Position numbers and translations under genes: made by a program. Positions 53,996 to 63,381 of a DNA stretch of 64,000 nucleotides are shown here, piece by piece (the first letter of the stretch is position 1; each line of letters opens with the position of its first letter). Origin of the DNA: Pseudomonas putida. Lineage in GTDB: Bacteria > Pseudomonadota > Gammaproteobacteria > Pseudomonadales > Pseudomonadaceae. The DNA lies in the NCBI RefSeq assembly GCF_009883635.2, contig NZ_CP026115.2:2542001-2606000 (forward strand), given 5' to 3'. The notes under the pieces were generated by a model. It searched no databases. It saw only the letters and a list, made by a program, of their open reading frames with translations, and was not told where the DNA came from.

Positions 53996-54225
53996 ATCGA
54001 GCGCCGCCCGCGCGGCGCATCGCGAGCTGTTGCTCGCTCCTACGTTTCTTTCGGGCCAAGCAATCCTGAGGCATTGGCGCGCGAATGCCGTGGCGCATGA
54101 CTCGATATCGCGTCATACGTCATACAAACAAGGCGGTCGCGCGCGCCTGTCACAGGCGTTACTGGCCAAAAACAAACGTAGGAGCGAGCAACAGCTCGCG
54201 ATGCGCCGCGCGGGCGGCGCTCGAT
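53996..54225. repeat. Large inverted repeat, REP-like element of a second type
   Basis: Left arm 53998-54047 and right arm 54174-54223 are perfect reverse complements over 50 bases (52 with flanking AT), around 126 bases. Each arm has its own internal palindromes (CGCCGCCCGCGCGGCG and GCGAGCTGTTGCTCGC) and ends in CTCCTACG, so it resembles two fused REP units rather than a protein-coding transposon. It fills most of the 389-base gap between qor and tsaC. No gene is seen in the gap. Confidence 0.85.
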
Positions 54226-54321
54226 TTCGAAGGCGCTGAAAATTCAAAGGCAGACACCTGTCAGCCCTTACACCTTCTTTTTTCAGGTGACAGAGCCGCT
54301 TAACGTCCAACCACCAGCGGA

Positions 54322-54879
54322 TCAGCCCGGCCGCACGACCTCACCAGTAGCAAGGTTCCGAATCACACTCGGATTCTTCCGCCCCCCCAGCGCCCCACCG
54401 AGCACCAGGTCCAGCTGGCCATGGAAATACTGCTCCACCCGCAAGCGGGTCTTAGCCGCCGGGCGCCCGCCCGGGTTGCAGGAGGTGGAAATCAACGGCC
54501 CGACCAGCGCACAGAGCTCACGCACCACCGGATGATCACTGACCCGCAGCGCCACGGTGTCATGCTGCCCGGTCACCCACTCGGGCAACAGGTCCTGGTG
54601 CGGTACCAGCCAGGTGTTCGGCCCAGGCCAGGTGCTGCCCATGCGGTCGATCCAGTCTTCAGGGAAGTCCTCGAACAGGAAGTCGAACTGGCGGATGTTG
54701 TCGGCGATCAGGATCAGCCCTTTATCCACAGGCCGCGACTTCAGCGCCAGCAGGCGATACACAGCGTCCTCGTTCCATGGGTCGCAGCCCAGGCCCCAGA
54801 CCGCTTCCGTCGGGTAGGCGATCACTGCGCCTGCCCGGATCTCACGTGCGGCTTGTTGCACACGAAAACTGCTCACCAT
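54322..54879 (-). CDS. tsaC: Threonylcarbamoyl-AMP synthase
   Basis: It makes threonylcarbamoyl-AMP for the t6A37 tRNA modification. The 185-residue Sua5/YciO/YrdC protein has [20 protein letters not shown] (about 21-40), [13 protein letters not shown] (about 46-58) and [14 protein letters not shown], all typical. A GGAGA ribosome site lies 8 bases upstream. It lies 42 bases after dprA on the same strand. Confidence 0.94.
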   Translation of the reverse strand: MVSSFRVQQAAREIRAGAVIAYPTEAVWGLGCDPWNEDAVYRLLALKSRPVDKGLILIADNIRQFDFLFEDFPEDWIDRMGSTWPGPNTWLVPHQDLLPEWVTGQHDTVALRVSDHPVVRELCALVGPLISTSCNPGGRPAAKTRLRVEQYFHGQLDLVLGGALGGRKNPSVIRNLATGEVVRPG

Positions 54880-54921
54880 TTGCGTCTCTCCGCCTTTTAA
54901 CCTTGCTTGCGCGCAGTGTAC

Positions 54922-56019
54922 TTAGCCGGCGCGGGCAAACCAACGCCCGGCGACATTGCTGACCCGCCCTTCAAGCTCCAGTTCTGTCAGCTGCGCCAGC
55001 ACCTCGGCCAGCGGCCGGTCGCTGAAGTGGGCCAGGTTCTCGCTAGTCTGTGGTGCGGCATGCAACAGGGCAAGCAGCGGATGCGCCGGTTTATCCACCG
55101 CCGCTGGCGGCAAATTCTGCCAACCGCGCAGGCTTTCCAGAATCTGCTCCACGCTCTCCACCAGCAGGGCGCCATCGCGGATCAGCTGGTGGCAGCCCTT
55201 GGCCGCCGGGTGGTGGATCGACCCGGGAATCGCATACACCTCGCGGCCCTGCTCAGCCGCCAGGCGCGCGGTGATCAGCGAGCCGCTTGCAAGGCTGGCC
55301 TCGACCACCAGCACGCCGAGTGACAGGCCGCTGATGATGCGATTGCGCCGCGGGAAGTTGCCCGGCAACGGCCCGGCGTCGAGCGGATACTCCGACACCA
55401 GCGCACCGCCCATGTCGATCATCATCCGCGCAAGGTCGCGGTGGCGCTGTGGATAAAGTTTGTGCAAGCCTGTGCCGAGCACCCCAATCGTGCCCCCTGC
55501 GACCTCCAAAGCCGCCCGATGAGCGGCACCATCGATGCCCAGGGCCAGCCCGCTGGTGATGGTGAAACCGGCCTGCGCCAGGCAGCGGGAAAACGCCCTG
55601 GCCGTGTCGAGTGCCGGAGGTGTGGCACGCCTGCTGCCCACAATGGCCAGCTGAGGTCGGTCGAGCAGTACCGGATTGCCAGCCACGAAAAGCAGCGGTG
55701 GGGCATCGTCGATTTCCCCCAGCAATGCCGGGTAGCCAGGACCATCCCACATCAGTAAATGCTGGCCCTGGCGCTCTAGCCAGGCCATTGCAGCCAGTGC
55801 ACCGTCACGTACTTCTGCACTGCGCCGGGCATCGATGGTGGCTTGTGGAATACCCAAAGCGCGCCACGCAGGGCCGGGTGCGCTGAGCGCAGAAGAAGCA
55901 CTGCCAAAGGCCTCCAGCAAGGTGCGAAAACGTCGCAGGCCGGTCTCGGGCAGGCGATGCAGGCGTAGTCGGGCCTCCAGTTCGGCAGGTGGACAAGGCG
56001 ACGAATGGTAATTCGGCAT
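54922..56019 (-). CDS. dprA: DNA-processing protein DprA
   Basis: It protects incoming single-stranded DNA and loads RecA during natural transformation. The start MPNYHSSPCPPAELEARL (56019; AAGG 9 bases upstream) is chosen over two ATGs upstream; 365 residues. The Rossmann-like core has IVGSRRATPP (about 135-144), SGLALGIDGAAHRAAL and GNFPRRNRIISGLS. A C-terminal winged-helix-like domain (about 305-360, SDRPLAEVLAQLTELELEG) completes the usual layout. Confidence 0.93.
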   Translation of the reverse strand: MPNYHSSPCPPAELEARLRLHRLPETGLRRFRTLLEAFGSASSALSAPGPAWRALGIPQATIDARRSAEVRDGALAAMAWLERQGQHLLMWDGPGYPALLGEIDDAPPLLFVAGNPVLLDRPQLAIVGSRRATPPALDTARAFSRCLAQAGFTITSGLALGIDGAAHRAALEVAGGTIGVLGTGLHKLYPQRHRDLARMMIDMGGALVSEYPLDAGPLPGNFPRRNRIISGLSLGVLVVEASLASGSLITARLAAEQGREVYAIPGSIHHPAAKGCHQLIRDGALLVESVEQILESLRGWQNLPPAAVDKPAHPLLALLHAAPQTSENLAHFSDRPLAEVLAQLTELELEGRVSNVAGRWFARAG

Positions 56020-56226
56020 GGGGATCATCCTTGATCGAAACAGGGCCATCTACGTGGCACAACCTGTGGATAAGTTTGTGGGTAACACTTTGAAAAGCTG
56101 TCCATGATTTGGCGGCTATCAAGCCTATAGAGACCCTAGCCGAGCTTTCACAGGTGCTGAAATCGCCGTTTCCCTTTATTATGTGTGCTCAGTTTTCAAC
56201 CGACCGCACAGTGACTGCCTGACCTT

Positions 56227-56733
56227 ATGGCCATCTTGAACATTCTCGAATTCCCGGACCCGCGCCTGCGCACCATTGCCAAACCGGTAACGGTGTTCGA
56301 CGACGCCTTGCGTCAGCTGATCGACGACATGTTTGAAACCATGTACGAAGCCCCCGGCATCGGCCTGGCCGCCACCCAGGTCAACGTGCACCAGCAGGTC
56401 GTGGTCATGGACCTCAGCGAAGACCGCAGCGAACCGCGCGTGTTCATCAACCCGACTGTCGAAGAGCTGACCCACGACATGGGCCAGTACCAAGAGGGCT
56501 GCCTGTCGGTACCGGGCTTCTACGAGAACGTCGACCGCCCGCTGCGTGTGCGGGTCAAGGCCCAGGACCGCGACGGCAAGCCATACGAGCTGGAATGCGA
56601 AGGCCTGCTGGCGGTGTGCGTGCAGCACGAGTTCGACCACCTCAACGGCAAGCTTTTCGTCGACTACCTGTCGCAGCTCAAGCGCGACCGGATCAAGAAG
56701 AAGCTGGAAAAGCAGCACCGCCAGCAAGCCTGA
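56227..56733 (+). CDS. def: Peptide deformylase
   Basis: It removes the formyl group from new proteins. The 168-residue protein shows the three motifs GIGLAATQ (about 44-51), EGCLSVP (about 90) and HEFDHL (about 134), giving Fe2+ ligands Cys and two His. The stretch [16 protein letters not shown] is typical. It starts the def-fmt-rsmB-trkA run. The 207-base gap to dprA holds divergent promoters and no gene. Confidence 0.97.
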   Translation: MAILNILEFPDPRLRTIAKPVTVFDDALRQLIDDMFETMYEAPGIGLAATQVNVHQQVVVMDLSEDRSEPRVFINPTVEELTHDMGQYQEGCLSVPGFYENVDRPLRVRVKAQDRDGKPYELECEGLLAVCVQHEFDHLNGKLFVDYLSQLKRDRIKKKLEKQHRQQA

Positions 56734-56747
56734 TCCCCACCTCCCAG

Positions 56748-56778
56748 AAGGCTTGCTCCGGCAAGCCTTTTTCTTTTT
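56748..56778 (+). terminator. Terminator-like hairpin between def and fmt
   Basis: AAGGCTTGC/GCAAGCCTT with a 4-base loop (56748-56769) is followed by TTTCTTTTT. It lies within an expected operon, so it may lower fmt expression relative to def or mark a second promoter. Confidence 0.75.
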
Positions 56779-56793
56779 GGAAGCGAGAACTCC

Positions 56794-57726
56794 ATGCGCA
56801 TCGTCTTTGCAGGCACTCCAGAGTTTGCCGCCGAACACCTCAAGGCCCTGCTCGACAGCCCGTACGAGATCGTGGCCGTCTACACCCAGCCAGACCGCCC
56901 TGCCGGCCGTGGCCAGAAGCTCATGCCGAGCCCGGTCAAGCAGTTGGCCGTGGCCCATGACATCCCTGTGTTCCAGCCGCCGACCCTGCGCAATGCCGAA
57001 GCACAGGAAGAACTGGCCGCGCTGAAGCCGGACCTGATGGTGGTGGTCGCCTACGGCCTGATCCTGCCGCAAGTGGTCCTCGACATCCCGCGCCTGGGTT
57101 GCATCAACAGCCACGCCTCCTTGCTGCCACGCTGGCGCGGTGCGGCGCCGATCCAGCGCGCCGTGGAAGCCGGCGATGCCGAAAGCGGCGTGACAGTGAT
57201 GCGCATGGAAGCTGGCCTGGATACCGGGCCGATGCTGCTCAAGGTGGTCACCCCGATCAGCGCCGACGACACCGGCGGCAGCCTGCACGACCGCCTCGCC
57301 GAAATGGGCCCGCCAGCGGTAGTTCAGGCCATCGCCGGCCTGGCCGACGGCTCGCTGCACGGTGAAGTCCAGGACGATGCCCTGGCCACCTACGCTCACA
57401 AGCTGAACAAGGACGAAGCCCGCATCGACTGGAGCCGCCCGGCCGTCGAACTGGAACGCCTGATCCGCGCCTTCAACCCTTGGCCGGTGTGTCACAGCAC
57501 GCTCGATGGCGAGAGCGTGAAGGTGCTGTCTGCCAACGTGTCCACAGGTAAAGGCGCCCCGGGCAAGATCCTTTCCTCCAGCAAGGACGGTCTCGTCGTC
57601 GCCTGCGGTGAGCAGGCCCTGAGCCTGACCCGTCTGCAGCTGCCTGGCGGCAAGGCGCTGAACTTCAGCGACCTGTTCAACAGCCGCCGTGAGAAGTTCG
57701 CCGCTGGCAAGGTGCTGGGCCAATGA
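56794..57726 (+). CDS. fmt: Methionyl-tRNA formyltransferase
   Basis: It formylates initiator methionyl-tRNA. The 310-residue protein begins [16 protein letters not shown]. The formyl-donor site has [16 protein letters not shown] (about 106-121, catalytic Asn/His), and [18 protein letters not shown] follows (catalytic Asp). The C-terminal part (about 205-310) is the tRNA-binding barrel. It pairs with def upstream, and overlaps rsmB by ATGA. Confidence 0.97.
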   Translation: MRIVFAGTPEFAAEHLKALLDSPYEIVAVYTQPDRPAGRGQKLMPSPVKQLAVAHDIPVFQPPTLRNAEAQEELAALKPDLMVVVAYGLILPQVVLDIPRLGCINSHASLLPRWRGAAPIQRAVEAGDAESGVTVMRMEAGLDTGPMLLKVVTPISADDTGGSLHDRLAEMGPPAVVQAIAGLADGSLHGEVQDDALATYAHKLNKDEARIDWSRPAVELERLIRAFNPWPVCHSTLDGESVKVLSANVSTGKGAPGKILSSSKDGLVVACGEQALSLTRLQLPGGKALNFSDLFNSRREKFAAGKVLGQ

Positions 57727-59033
57727 ACCCACGTCTCGCTGCCGCCCGTGCCCTTGCTGCTGTGCTCAGCGGCAAGGCCTCGCTGAACAGCTCGCTGCCC
57801 GCACAGCTGGACAAGGTCGAAGAACGCGATCGGGGCCTGACCCAGGACCTGGCGTTCGGGACAGCGCGCTGGCAGCCACGCCTGGATCTGCTTGCCGCGC
57901 AGCTGCTGCAGAAGCCGTTCAAGGCTGCCGATGCCGATGTGCAGGCACTGCTGCTGGTCGGCCTGTACCAGCTGTTCTACACCCGTATTCCGGCCCACGC
58001 TGCCATCGGCGAGACTGTCGGCTGCGCAGACAAGCTCAAGAAACCGTGGGCCAAGGGTCTGCTCAACGCCGTGCTGCGCCGCGCCCAGCGCGAGGGCGAG
58101 GAACTGCTCGCCGGCATGGAGCGCGACCCGGTGGTGCGCACCGCCCACCCGCGCTGGTTGCAGAAGTCGCTGAAAGCCTTCTGGCCGGAGCAGTGGGAAG
58201 CCATCTGCGCCGCCAACAACGCCCACCCGCCGATGATCTTGCGGGTCAACCGCCGCCACCATAGCCGCGACGCCTACCTGGCGCTGCTGGCCGAAGCTGG
58301 CGTCAGCGCCAGCGCCTGTCAGTACAGCCGTGACGGCATCGTGCTGGCTGAAGCCTGCGACGTGCGCGGCCTGCCAGGCTTCGCCGAAGGCTGGGTCAGC
58401 GTGCAGGACGAAGCCGCGCAGCTGTCGGCCGACCTACTCGAACTGGCTCCCGGTCAGCGCGTACTCGACGCCTGCTGCGCCCCCGGCGGCAAGACCTGCC
58501 ACCTGCTCGAAGCCGAACCCGGCCTGGCCCACATGACGGCCATCGACCTCGAAGCCAAGCGCCTGACCCGGGTGCGCGAGAACCTCGACCGCCTGCAGCT
58601 GGATGCCGAGCTGATCGCCTGCGATGCCCGTGACACCGCCAGCTGGTGGGACGGCAAGCCGTTCCAGCGCATCCTGCTCGACGCGCCGTGCTCGGCCACG
58701 GGTGTGATCCGTCGCCACCCGGACATCAAGCTGACCCGCCAGGCCGAGGACATTCCGGCCCTGGCCGCGCTGCAAGGCGAGCTGCTCGATGCCCTGTGGC
58801 CGACTCTGGAAGTGGGCGGCATGCTGCTGTACGCCACCTGCTCCAGCCTGCCGACCGAGAACACCGAAGTGATCGATGCCTTCCTCGCCCGCACCCCGGG
58901 CGCCCGTGAGCTGGACCTGGCCACCGAAGCCGGCCTGCGCCAGCCCCACGGCCGCCAGCTGCTGGCCCAGGAGGGCGGCCACGACGGCTTCTACTATGCC
59001 AAGCTGATCAAGATCGCCGCCTCGCGCGGGTAA
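57723..59033 (+). CDS. rsmB: 16S rRNA m5C967 methyltransferase
   Basis: It methylates C967 of 16S rRNA using S-adenosylmethionine. The 436-residue protein has an N-terminal NusB-like RNA-binding domain (about 1-150) and a C-terminal methyltransferase with [15 protein letters not shown] (SAM site, about 250), [11 protein letters not shown] (catalytic Cys) and [11 protein letters not shown] (second Cys). Its ATG overlaps the fmt stop. Confidence 0.96.
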   Translation: MNPRLAAARALAAVLSGKASLNSSLPAQLDKVEERDRGLTQDLAFGTARWQPRLDLLAAQLLQKPFKAADADVQALLLVGLYQLFYTRIPAHAAIGETVGCADKLKKPWAKGLLNAVLRRAQREGEELLAGMERDPVVRTAHPRWLQKSLKAFWPEQWEAICAANNAHPPMILRVNRRHHSRDAYLALLAEAGVSASACQYSRDGIVLAEACDVRGLPGFAEGWVSVQDEAAQLSADLLELAPGQRVLDACCAPGGKTCHLLEAEPGLAHMTAIDLEAKRLTRVRENLDRLQLDAELIACDARDTASWWDGKPFQRILLDAPCSATGVIRRHPDIKLTRQAEDIPALAALQGELLDALWPTLEVGGMLLYATCSSLPTENTEVIDAFLARTPGARELDLATEAGLRQPHGRQLLAQEGGHDGFYYAKLIKIAASRG

Positions 59034-59057
59034 GCACAAAAGGGTAGGGAGTAGCGG

Positions 59058-60431
59058 ATGAAGATCATCATCCTCGGCGCAGGGCAGGTAGGCGGTACGC
59101 TGGCAGAACACCTGGCCAGCGAAGCCAACGACATCACCGTGGTCGATACCGATGGCGAGCGCCTGCGCGACCTCGGCGACCGACTGGACATCCGCACCGT
59201 GCAGGGCCGCGGCTCGCTGCCGACGGTGCTGCGCCAGGCCGGTGCCGATGACGCCGACATGCTGGTGGCAGTGACCAACAGCGACGAGACCAACATGGTC
59301 GCCTGCCAGGTGGCCTATTCGTTGTTCCACACTCCGACAAAGATCGCCCGGGTGCGCGAGTCGGCCTACCTGACCCGCGAAGAGCTGTTCGACAACGACC
59401 ATATCCCGGTCGATGTGCTGATCAGCCCCGAGCAGGTGGTGACCAACTACATCAAGCGCCTGATCGAACACCCAGGCTCGCTGCAGGTGATCGACTTCGC
59501 CGAGGGCAAGGCCCAGCTGGTGGCAGTGAAGGCCTATTACGGCGGCCCGCTGGTGGGCCAGCAACTGCGCCAGATCCGCGCGCACATGCCCAACGTCGAT
59601 ACCCGCGTGGCCGCCATCTTCCGCCGCGACCGGCCGATCACGCCGCGGGGCGACACGGTGATCGAAGCCGATGACGAAGTGTTCTTCATCGCCGCGAAGA
59701 AGGACATCCGCGCCGTGATGGGCGAGCTGCGCCGCATCGACGAGACCAACAAACGCATTGTCATCGCCGGCGGCGGGCAGATCGGCGAGCGCTTGGCCGA
59801 AGCCATCGAGAGCCGCTACCAGGTGAAGATCATCGAGATGAGTGCGGCACGCTGCCGGCACCTCTCCGATACCCTGGAAAGCACCGTGGTGCTGCAGGGC
59901 AGTGCCTCGGACAAGGACCTGATGCTCGAAGAGAACATCGCCGACGCCGACATCTTCCTGGCTCTGACCAACGACGACGAAGCCAACATCATGTCGTCGC
60001 TGCTGGCCAAGCGCCTTGGCGCGGGCAAGGTCATGACCATCATCAACAACCCGGCCTATGTCGACCTGGTGCAGGGCGGCGATATCGACATCGCCATCAG
60101 CCCGCAGCTGGCCACCATCGGCACCTTGCTTGCGCACGTACGCCGCGGCGATATCGTCAGCGTGCACTCGCTGCGCCGCGGTGCGGCCGAGGCCATCGAG
60201 GCGGTGGCGCACGGCGATTCGAAGTCGAGCAAGGTGGTCGGCAAGGCTGTGGAAAACATCGCCTTGCCACCGGGCACCACCATCGGCGCGATCATCCGCG
60301 ACGAGGAAGTGCTGATCGCCCACGACGACACGGTGATCGAGTCGGGCGACCATGTGATTCTGTTCGTTGTGGATAAAAAGCACATTCGCGATGTGGAGAA
60401 GCTGTTCCACGTCGGCTTGAGTTTCTTCTAG
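59058..60431 (+). CDS. trkA: Trk potassium uptake regulatory protein
   Basis: A cytoplasmic gating subunit of the K+ importers TrkH/TrkG. The 457-residue protein is two tandem RCK units: the first begins [19 protein letters not shown] with acidic VVDTDGE (about 30-36), the second begins [18 protein letters not shown] (about 233). Each binds NAD(H). The membrane component is not in this window. It lies 24 bases after rsmB. Confidence 0.96.
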   Translation: MKIIILGAGQVGGTLAEHLASEANDITVVDTDGERLRDLGDRLDIRTVQGRGSLPTVLRQAGADDADMLVAVTNSDETNMVACQVAYSLFHTPTKIARVRESAYLTREELFDNDHIPVDVLISPEQVVTNYIKRLIEHPGSLQVIDFAEGKAQLVAVKAYYGGPLVGQQLRQIRAHMPNVDTRVAAIFRRDRPITPRGDTVIEADDEVFFIAAKKDIRAVMGELRRIDETNKRIVIAGGGQIGERLAEAIESRYQVKIIEMSAARCRHLSDTLESTVVLQGSASDKDLMLEENIADADIFLALTNDDEANIMSSLLAKRLGAGKVMTIINNPAYVDLVQGGDIDIAISPQLATIGTLLAHVRRGDIVSVHSLRRGAAEAIEAVAHGDSKSSKVVGKAVENIALPPGTTIGAIIRDEEVLIAHDDTVIESGDHVILFVVDKKHIRDVEKLFHVGLSFF

Positions 60432-60442
60432 GAGAAGACGGC

Positions 60443-60751
60443 ATGCGTGAATCGCTGGAGAAAATGCTGGCCAAGGGTGTGGATAACCCACTGCTGAGGT
60501 TTGGCCTGGGCAAGGCCTGGCTGGACGAGGGCAATGGCGCGCAAGCGGCGGTGCACCTGGCGCGGTGTGTGGAGCAGGACCCGAAGTACTCGGCGGCCTG
60601 GAAGCTGCTGGGGAAGGCGTATCAGTTGGTCGGTGACCTGGCGGCGGCGCGCAAGGCGTGGGAAGACGGGATTATTGCGGCTCAAGCCCATGGGGATAAG
60701 CAGGCCGAAAAAGAGATGACCGTTTTTCTCAAGAAACTGAACAAGGTCTGA
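60443..60751 (+). CDS. Small TPR-type protein
   Basis: A 102-residue protein with two to three helix pairs of the TPR kind (PLLRFGLGKAWLDEGN and SAAWKLLGKAYQLVGDLAAARKAWEDGI). No signal peptide or membrane helix. It starts 11 bases after trkA and is likely cotranscribed. The same gene follows trkA in other pseudomonads. It is probably a protein-protein adaptor; partner unknown. Confidence 0.87.
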   Translation: MRESLEKMLAKGVDNPLLRFGLGKAWLDEGNGAQAAVHLARCVEQDPKYSAAWKLLGKAYQLVGDLAAARKAWEDGIIAAQAHGDKQAEKEMTVFLKKLNKV

Positions 60752-60759
60752 GATCGCCG

Positions 60760-60845
60760 GGGCTGCTTTGCAGCCCATTCGCGGGGCAAGCCCTCTCCTA
60801 CAGGAGACCCGCGATTCCTTGTAGGAGCGGGCTTGTCCCGCGAAT
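60760..60845. repeat. REP doublet with hairpin between TPR and acyltransferase genes
   Basis: Opposed arms near 60777-60801 and 60821-60845 share the core GCGGG(G)CAAGCCC and TAGGAG; the left arm reads CCCTCTCCTAC instead of CCCGCTCCTAC. A GGGCTGC/GCAGCCC hairpin (60760-60776) precedes them. Confidence 0.8.
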
Positions 60846-60870
60846 GGGGCGCGAAGCGCCCCCAACAATC

Positions 60871-61758
60871 TCAATACCAGCGCGGCTCGCCAGCCGGGCG
60901 CTTCTTGAAGCGCTTCATGCTCCACATGTACTGGCTCGGGTACTCGCGCACATAGCGCTCGACCACCTTGCTCATGGCCGCCGCCGACACGTTCACGTCG
61001 GTGCTGTACATCTCTTCCGGCGCCGCTTCCAGGAATACCTTGAAGCCCGACCCGTCCGGCAGCCGCAGCGCATGCAGGAACACCCCCACCGCCTTGCCAC
61101 CGGCCAGCATGTTCGGCACGAACTTGCTGGTCAGCGCCTGCGTGCCCAGGAACGGCACGAACACCCCCGCCGATTCCGCCGGCTCCGGGTCGGCAGGAAT
61201 ACCCACCTGCCCACCGCGACGCACTTCCTTGATCACGCTGAGGATGCCTTCCTTGGTCGAAGGCGCCACGCGGTTGCCCATCTGCACCCGCTGCTCGCGC
61301 AGCAGGTCGTCCACTGCCTTGAGTTTCGGCGGGCGGTAGAAGATGATCGGTTTGCACTGGTTGCAGTAGAAGTGGTTGAGCACTTCCCAGTTGCCCAGGT
61401 GGCTGGTGATGCCAACCACACCCTTGCCCGAGGCCAGGGCCTGCTCCAGCACTTCAAGGCCGTGCACTTCCTTGACCAGCTCCAGCGAACGCTGCGGCGG
61501 CCAGATCCAGGCACAGGCACTTTCGACGAAGGACTTACCGATATCCTTCAGTGCACGGCCGACCAGCTGCTCGCGTTCGACCGGATCCATCTCCGGGAAG
61601 CACTTGGCCAGGTTGATGCGCACGACATTGCGCGAGCCGTTGGGGACTTTCCACATCAGCCAGCCGATACCGGCGCCGACGCGCTGCACAGCGCCCCAGG
61701 GCAGCTTGGCAAACAGACGCAGCACCCCGACCATCAGGGCGCCCTTGAACTTTTCCAC
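60871..61758 (-). CDS. Lysophospholipid/lipid A acyltransferase (LpxL/HtrB family)
   Basis: It adds an acyl chain to lipid A or a related lipid at the inner membrane. GTG at 61758 (AAGGA 7 bases upstream) gives 295 residues; the TTG two codons earlier is too close to the ribosome site. The acyltransferase motif HLGNWEVLN (about 118-126) and GIPADPEPAESAGVFVPFLG (about 190) are present. A basic, hydrophobic N-terminus (FKGALMVGVLRLFAKL) associates with the membrane. Lipid A late acylation is likely but ornithine-lipid type acyltransfer cannot be excluded. Confidence 0.87.
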   Translation of the reverse strand: MEKFKGALMVGVLRLFAKLPWGAVQRVGAGIGWLMWKVPNGSRNVVRINLAKCFPEMDPVEREQLVGRALKDIGKSFVESACAWIWPPQRSLELVKEVHGLEVLEQALASGKGVVGITSHLGNWEVLNHFYCNQCKPIIFYRPPKLKAVDDLLREQRVQMGNRVAPSTKEGILSVIKEVRRGGQVGIPADPEPAESAGVFVPFLGTQALTSKFVPNMLAGGKAVGVFLHALRLPDGSGFKVFLEAAPEEMYSTDVNVSAAAMSKVVERYVREYPSQYMWSMKRFKKRPAGEPRWY

Positions 61759-61798
61759 AGGCAATTCCTTATTTCAGCAAGGCGCGCATTGTAACCCC

Positions 61799-62350
61799 TC
61801 AGCGCAACAAGGCGGCGTAGCGATCGCAATCGGTGGTGTGGTCCATGACCATGCCGGTGGCCTGCATGAAGGCGTAGCAGATGGTCGGGCCGACGAAGGT
61901 GAAGCCGGCTTTCTGCAGGGCCTTGCTCATGGCCTTGGCTTCGTCGGTGACCGCCGGCACGTCGCCACGGCCCTGGAAGTGGTTGATCTTCGGCTCGCCG
62001 CCCACGAACGACCAGAGCCACTCGGCTGGGTTATCCACAGCCAGCCAGGCCTGCGCGTTACGCCGGGCAGCCTTGAGCTTGAGGCGGTTGCGGATGATGC
62101 CGGCGTCGAGCATCAGCTCCTCGATTCGTTCGTCGCTCATGGCCGCCAGTTTGACGGGGTCGAAGCCATGCATCACCTCGCGATAACGCTCGCGTTTGCG
62201 CAAAACGGTGATCCACGACAACCCCGCCTGGAACCCTTCGAGCAAAAGCATCTCGAACAGCAACGCCGGGTCACGCTGTGGCGTTCCCCATTCCTGGTCG
62301 TGGTAGGCCTGGTACAACGGATCGTCGGTACACCAAAAGCAGCGTGGCAT
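61799..62350 (-). CDS. tag: DNA-3-methyladenine glycosylase I
   Basis: It removes 3-methyladenine from DNA in base excision repair. The 183-residue protein starts MPRCFWCTDDPLYQAYHDQEWG, whose Cys4 and His17 are zinc ligands; the other two ligands are the last His and Cys near HTTDCDRYA. The catalytic Glu is in YHDQEWGTP/FEMLLLEGFQAGLSW (about 38). The complete family length is present. It is divergent from glyQ with about 83 bases between. Confidence 0.95.
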   Translation of the reverse strand: MPRCFWCTDDPLYQAYHDQEWGTPQRDPALLFEMLLLEGFQAGLSWITVLRKRERYREVMHGFDPVKLAAMSDERIEELMLDAGIIRNRLKLKAARRNAQAWLAVDNPAEWLWSFVGGEPKINHFQGRGDVPAVTDEAKAMSKALQKAGFTFVGPTICYAFMQATGMVMDHTTDCDRYAALLR

Positions 62351-62433
62351 AAGGCTCCAATGAGTAGAGGGCGAGGCGAATCAGGTTATACTCCCGCTCT
62401 TTACATCCGCATCCCCAGATACAGGTGAATTTC

Positions 62434-63381
62434 GTGAGCCAGCCTACGCCAGCCGTGCGTACCTTCCAAGACCTGATCCTCGCCCTGCAAAACTACTGGG
62501 CAGCTCAAGGTTGTGTGGTGCTTCAGCCCTACGATATGGAAGTAGGCGCCGGCACTTTCCACACCGCTACATTCCTGCGCGCCGTGGGTCCAGAAACCTG
62601 GAACGCCGCCTATGTGCAGCCTAGCCGTCGCCCTGCCGACGGGCGGTATGGCGAAAACCCCAACCGCCTGCAGCACTACTACCAGTTCCAGGTGGTCCTG
62701 AAGCCGAACCCGGCCAACTTCCAGGAGCTGTACCTCGGCTCGCTGAAGGCCATCGGCATCGACCCGCTGGTCCACGACATCCGCTTCGTCGAAGACAACT
62801 GGGAGTCGCCGACCCTGGGCGCCTGGGGCCTTGGCTGGGAAATCTGGCTGAACGGCATGGAGGTCACCCAGTTCACCTACTTCCAGCAGGTCGGTGGTAT
62901 CGAGTGCTACCCGGTCACCGGTGAAATCACCTACGGCCTCGAGCGCCTGGCCATGTACATCCAGGGCGTCGACTCGGTCTACGACCTGGTGTGGGCCGAC
63001 GGCCCGTTCGGCAAGGTCACCTACGGCGACGTGTTCCACCAGAACGAGGTGGAACAGTCGACCTACAACTTCGAGCACGCCAACGTCGAGAAGCTGTTCG
63101 AACTGTTCGACTTCTATGAAAGCGAAGCCAACCGCCTGATCAAGCTGGAGCTGCCGCTGCCGACCTATGAAATGGTCCTGAAGGCCTCGCACACCTTCAA
63201 CCTGCTGGACGCCCGCCGCGCCATCTCGGTAACCGAGCGCCAGCGTTACATCCTGCGCGTACGTACCCTGGCCCGGGACGTGGCGCAAAGCTATCTGCAA
63301 GCCCGCGCACGCCTGGGCTTCCCGATGGCCACCCCTGAACTGCGTGACGAAGTGTTGGCGAAGCTGGAGGCTGCACAATGA
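62434..63381 (+). CDS. glyQ: Glycyl-tRNA synthetase alpha chain
   Basis: The catalytic subunit of the bacterial alpha2beta2 glycyl-tRNA synthetase. The GTG at 62434 ([23 protein letters not shown] 6 bases upstream) gives 315 residues, the usual size; a GTG 9 bases earlier is possible. Class II features are clear: [20 protein letters not shown], the motif 2 region [21 protein letters not shown] and [21 protein letters not shown] (motif 3). It overlaps glyS by ATGA. Confidence 0.96.
   Translation: MSQPTPAVRTFQDLILALQNYWAAQGCVVLQPYDMEVGAGTFHTATFLRAVGPETWNAAYVQPSRRPADGRYGENPNRLQHYYQFQVVLKPNPANFQELYLGSLKAIGIDPLVHDIRFVEDNWESPTLGAWGLGWEIWLNGMEVTQFTYFQQVGGIECYPVTGEITYGLERLAMYIQGVDSVYDLVWADGPFGKVTYGDVFHQNEVEQSTYNFEHANVEKLFELFDFYESEANRLIKLELPLPTYEMVLKASHTFNLLDARRAISVTERQRYILRVRTLARDVAQSYLQARARLGFPMATPELRDEVLAKLEAAQ

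Noticed and set aside
54085..54303. Possible small gene in the qor-tsaC gap
   Set aside because: It lies across the right arm of the inverted repeat, has no ribosome site and no protein-like composition.
56050..56226. A LysM-protein gene expected between dprA and def as in P. aeruginosa
   Set aside because: Only about 200 bases are present and no frame with a LysM motif exists. I do not call a deletion because the ancestral order in this species group cannot be checked here.
58434..60491. 685-codon minus-strand frame over rsmB and trkA
   Set aside because: Antisense to two clear genes with all family motifs; Asp/His/Gln-rich content is typical of a shadow frame.
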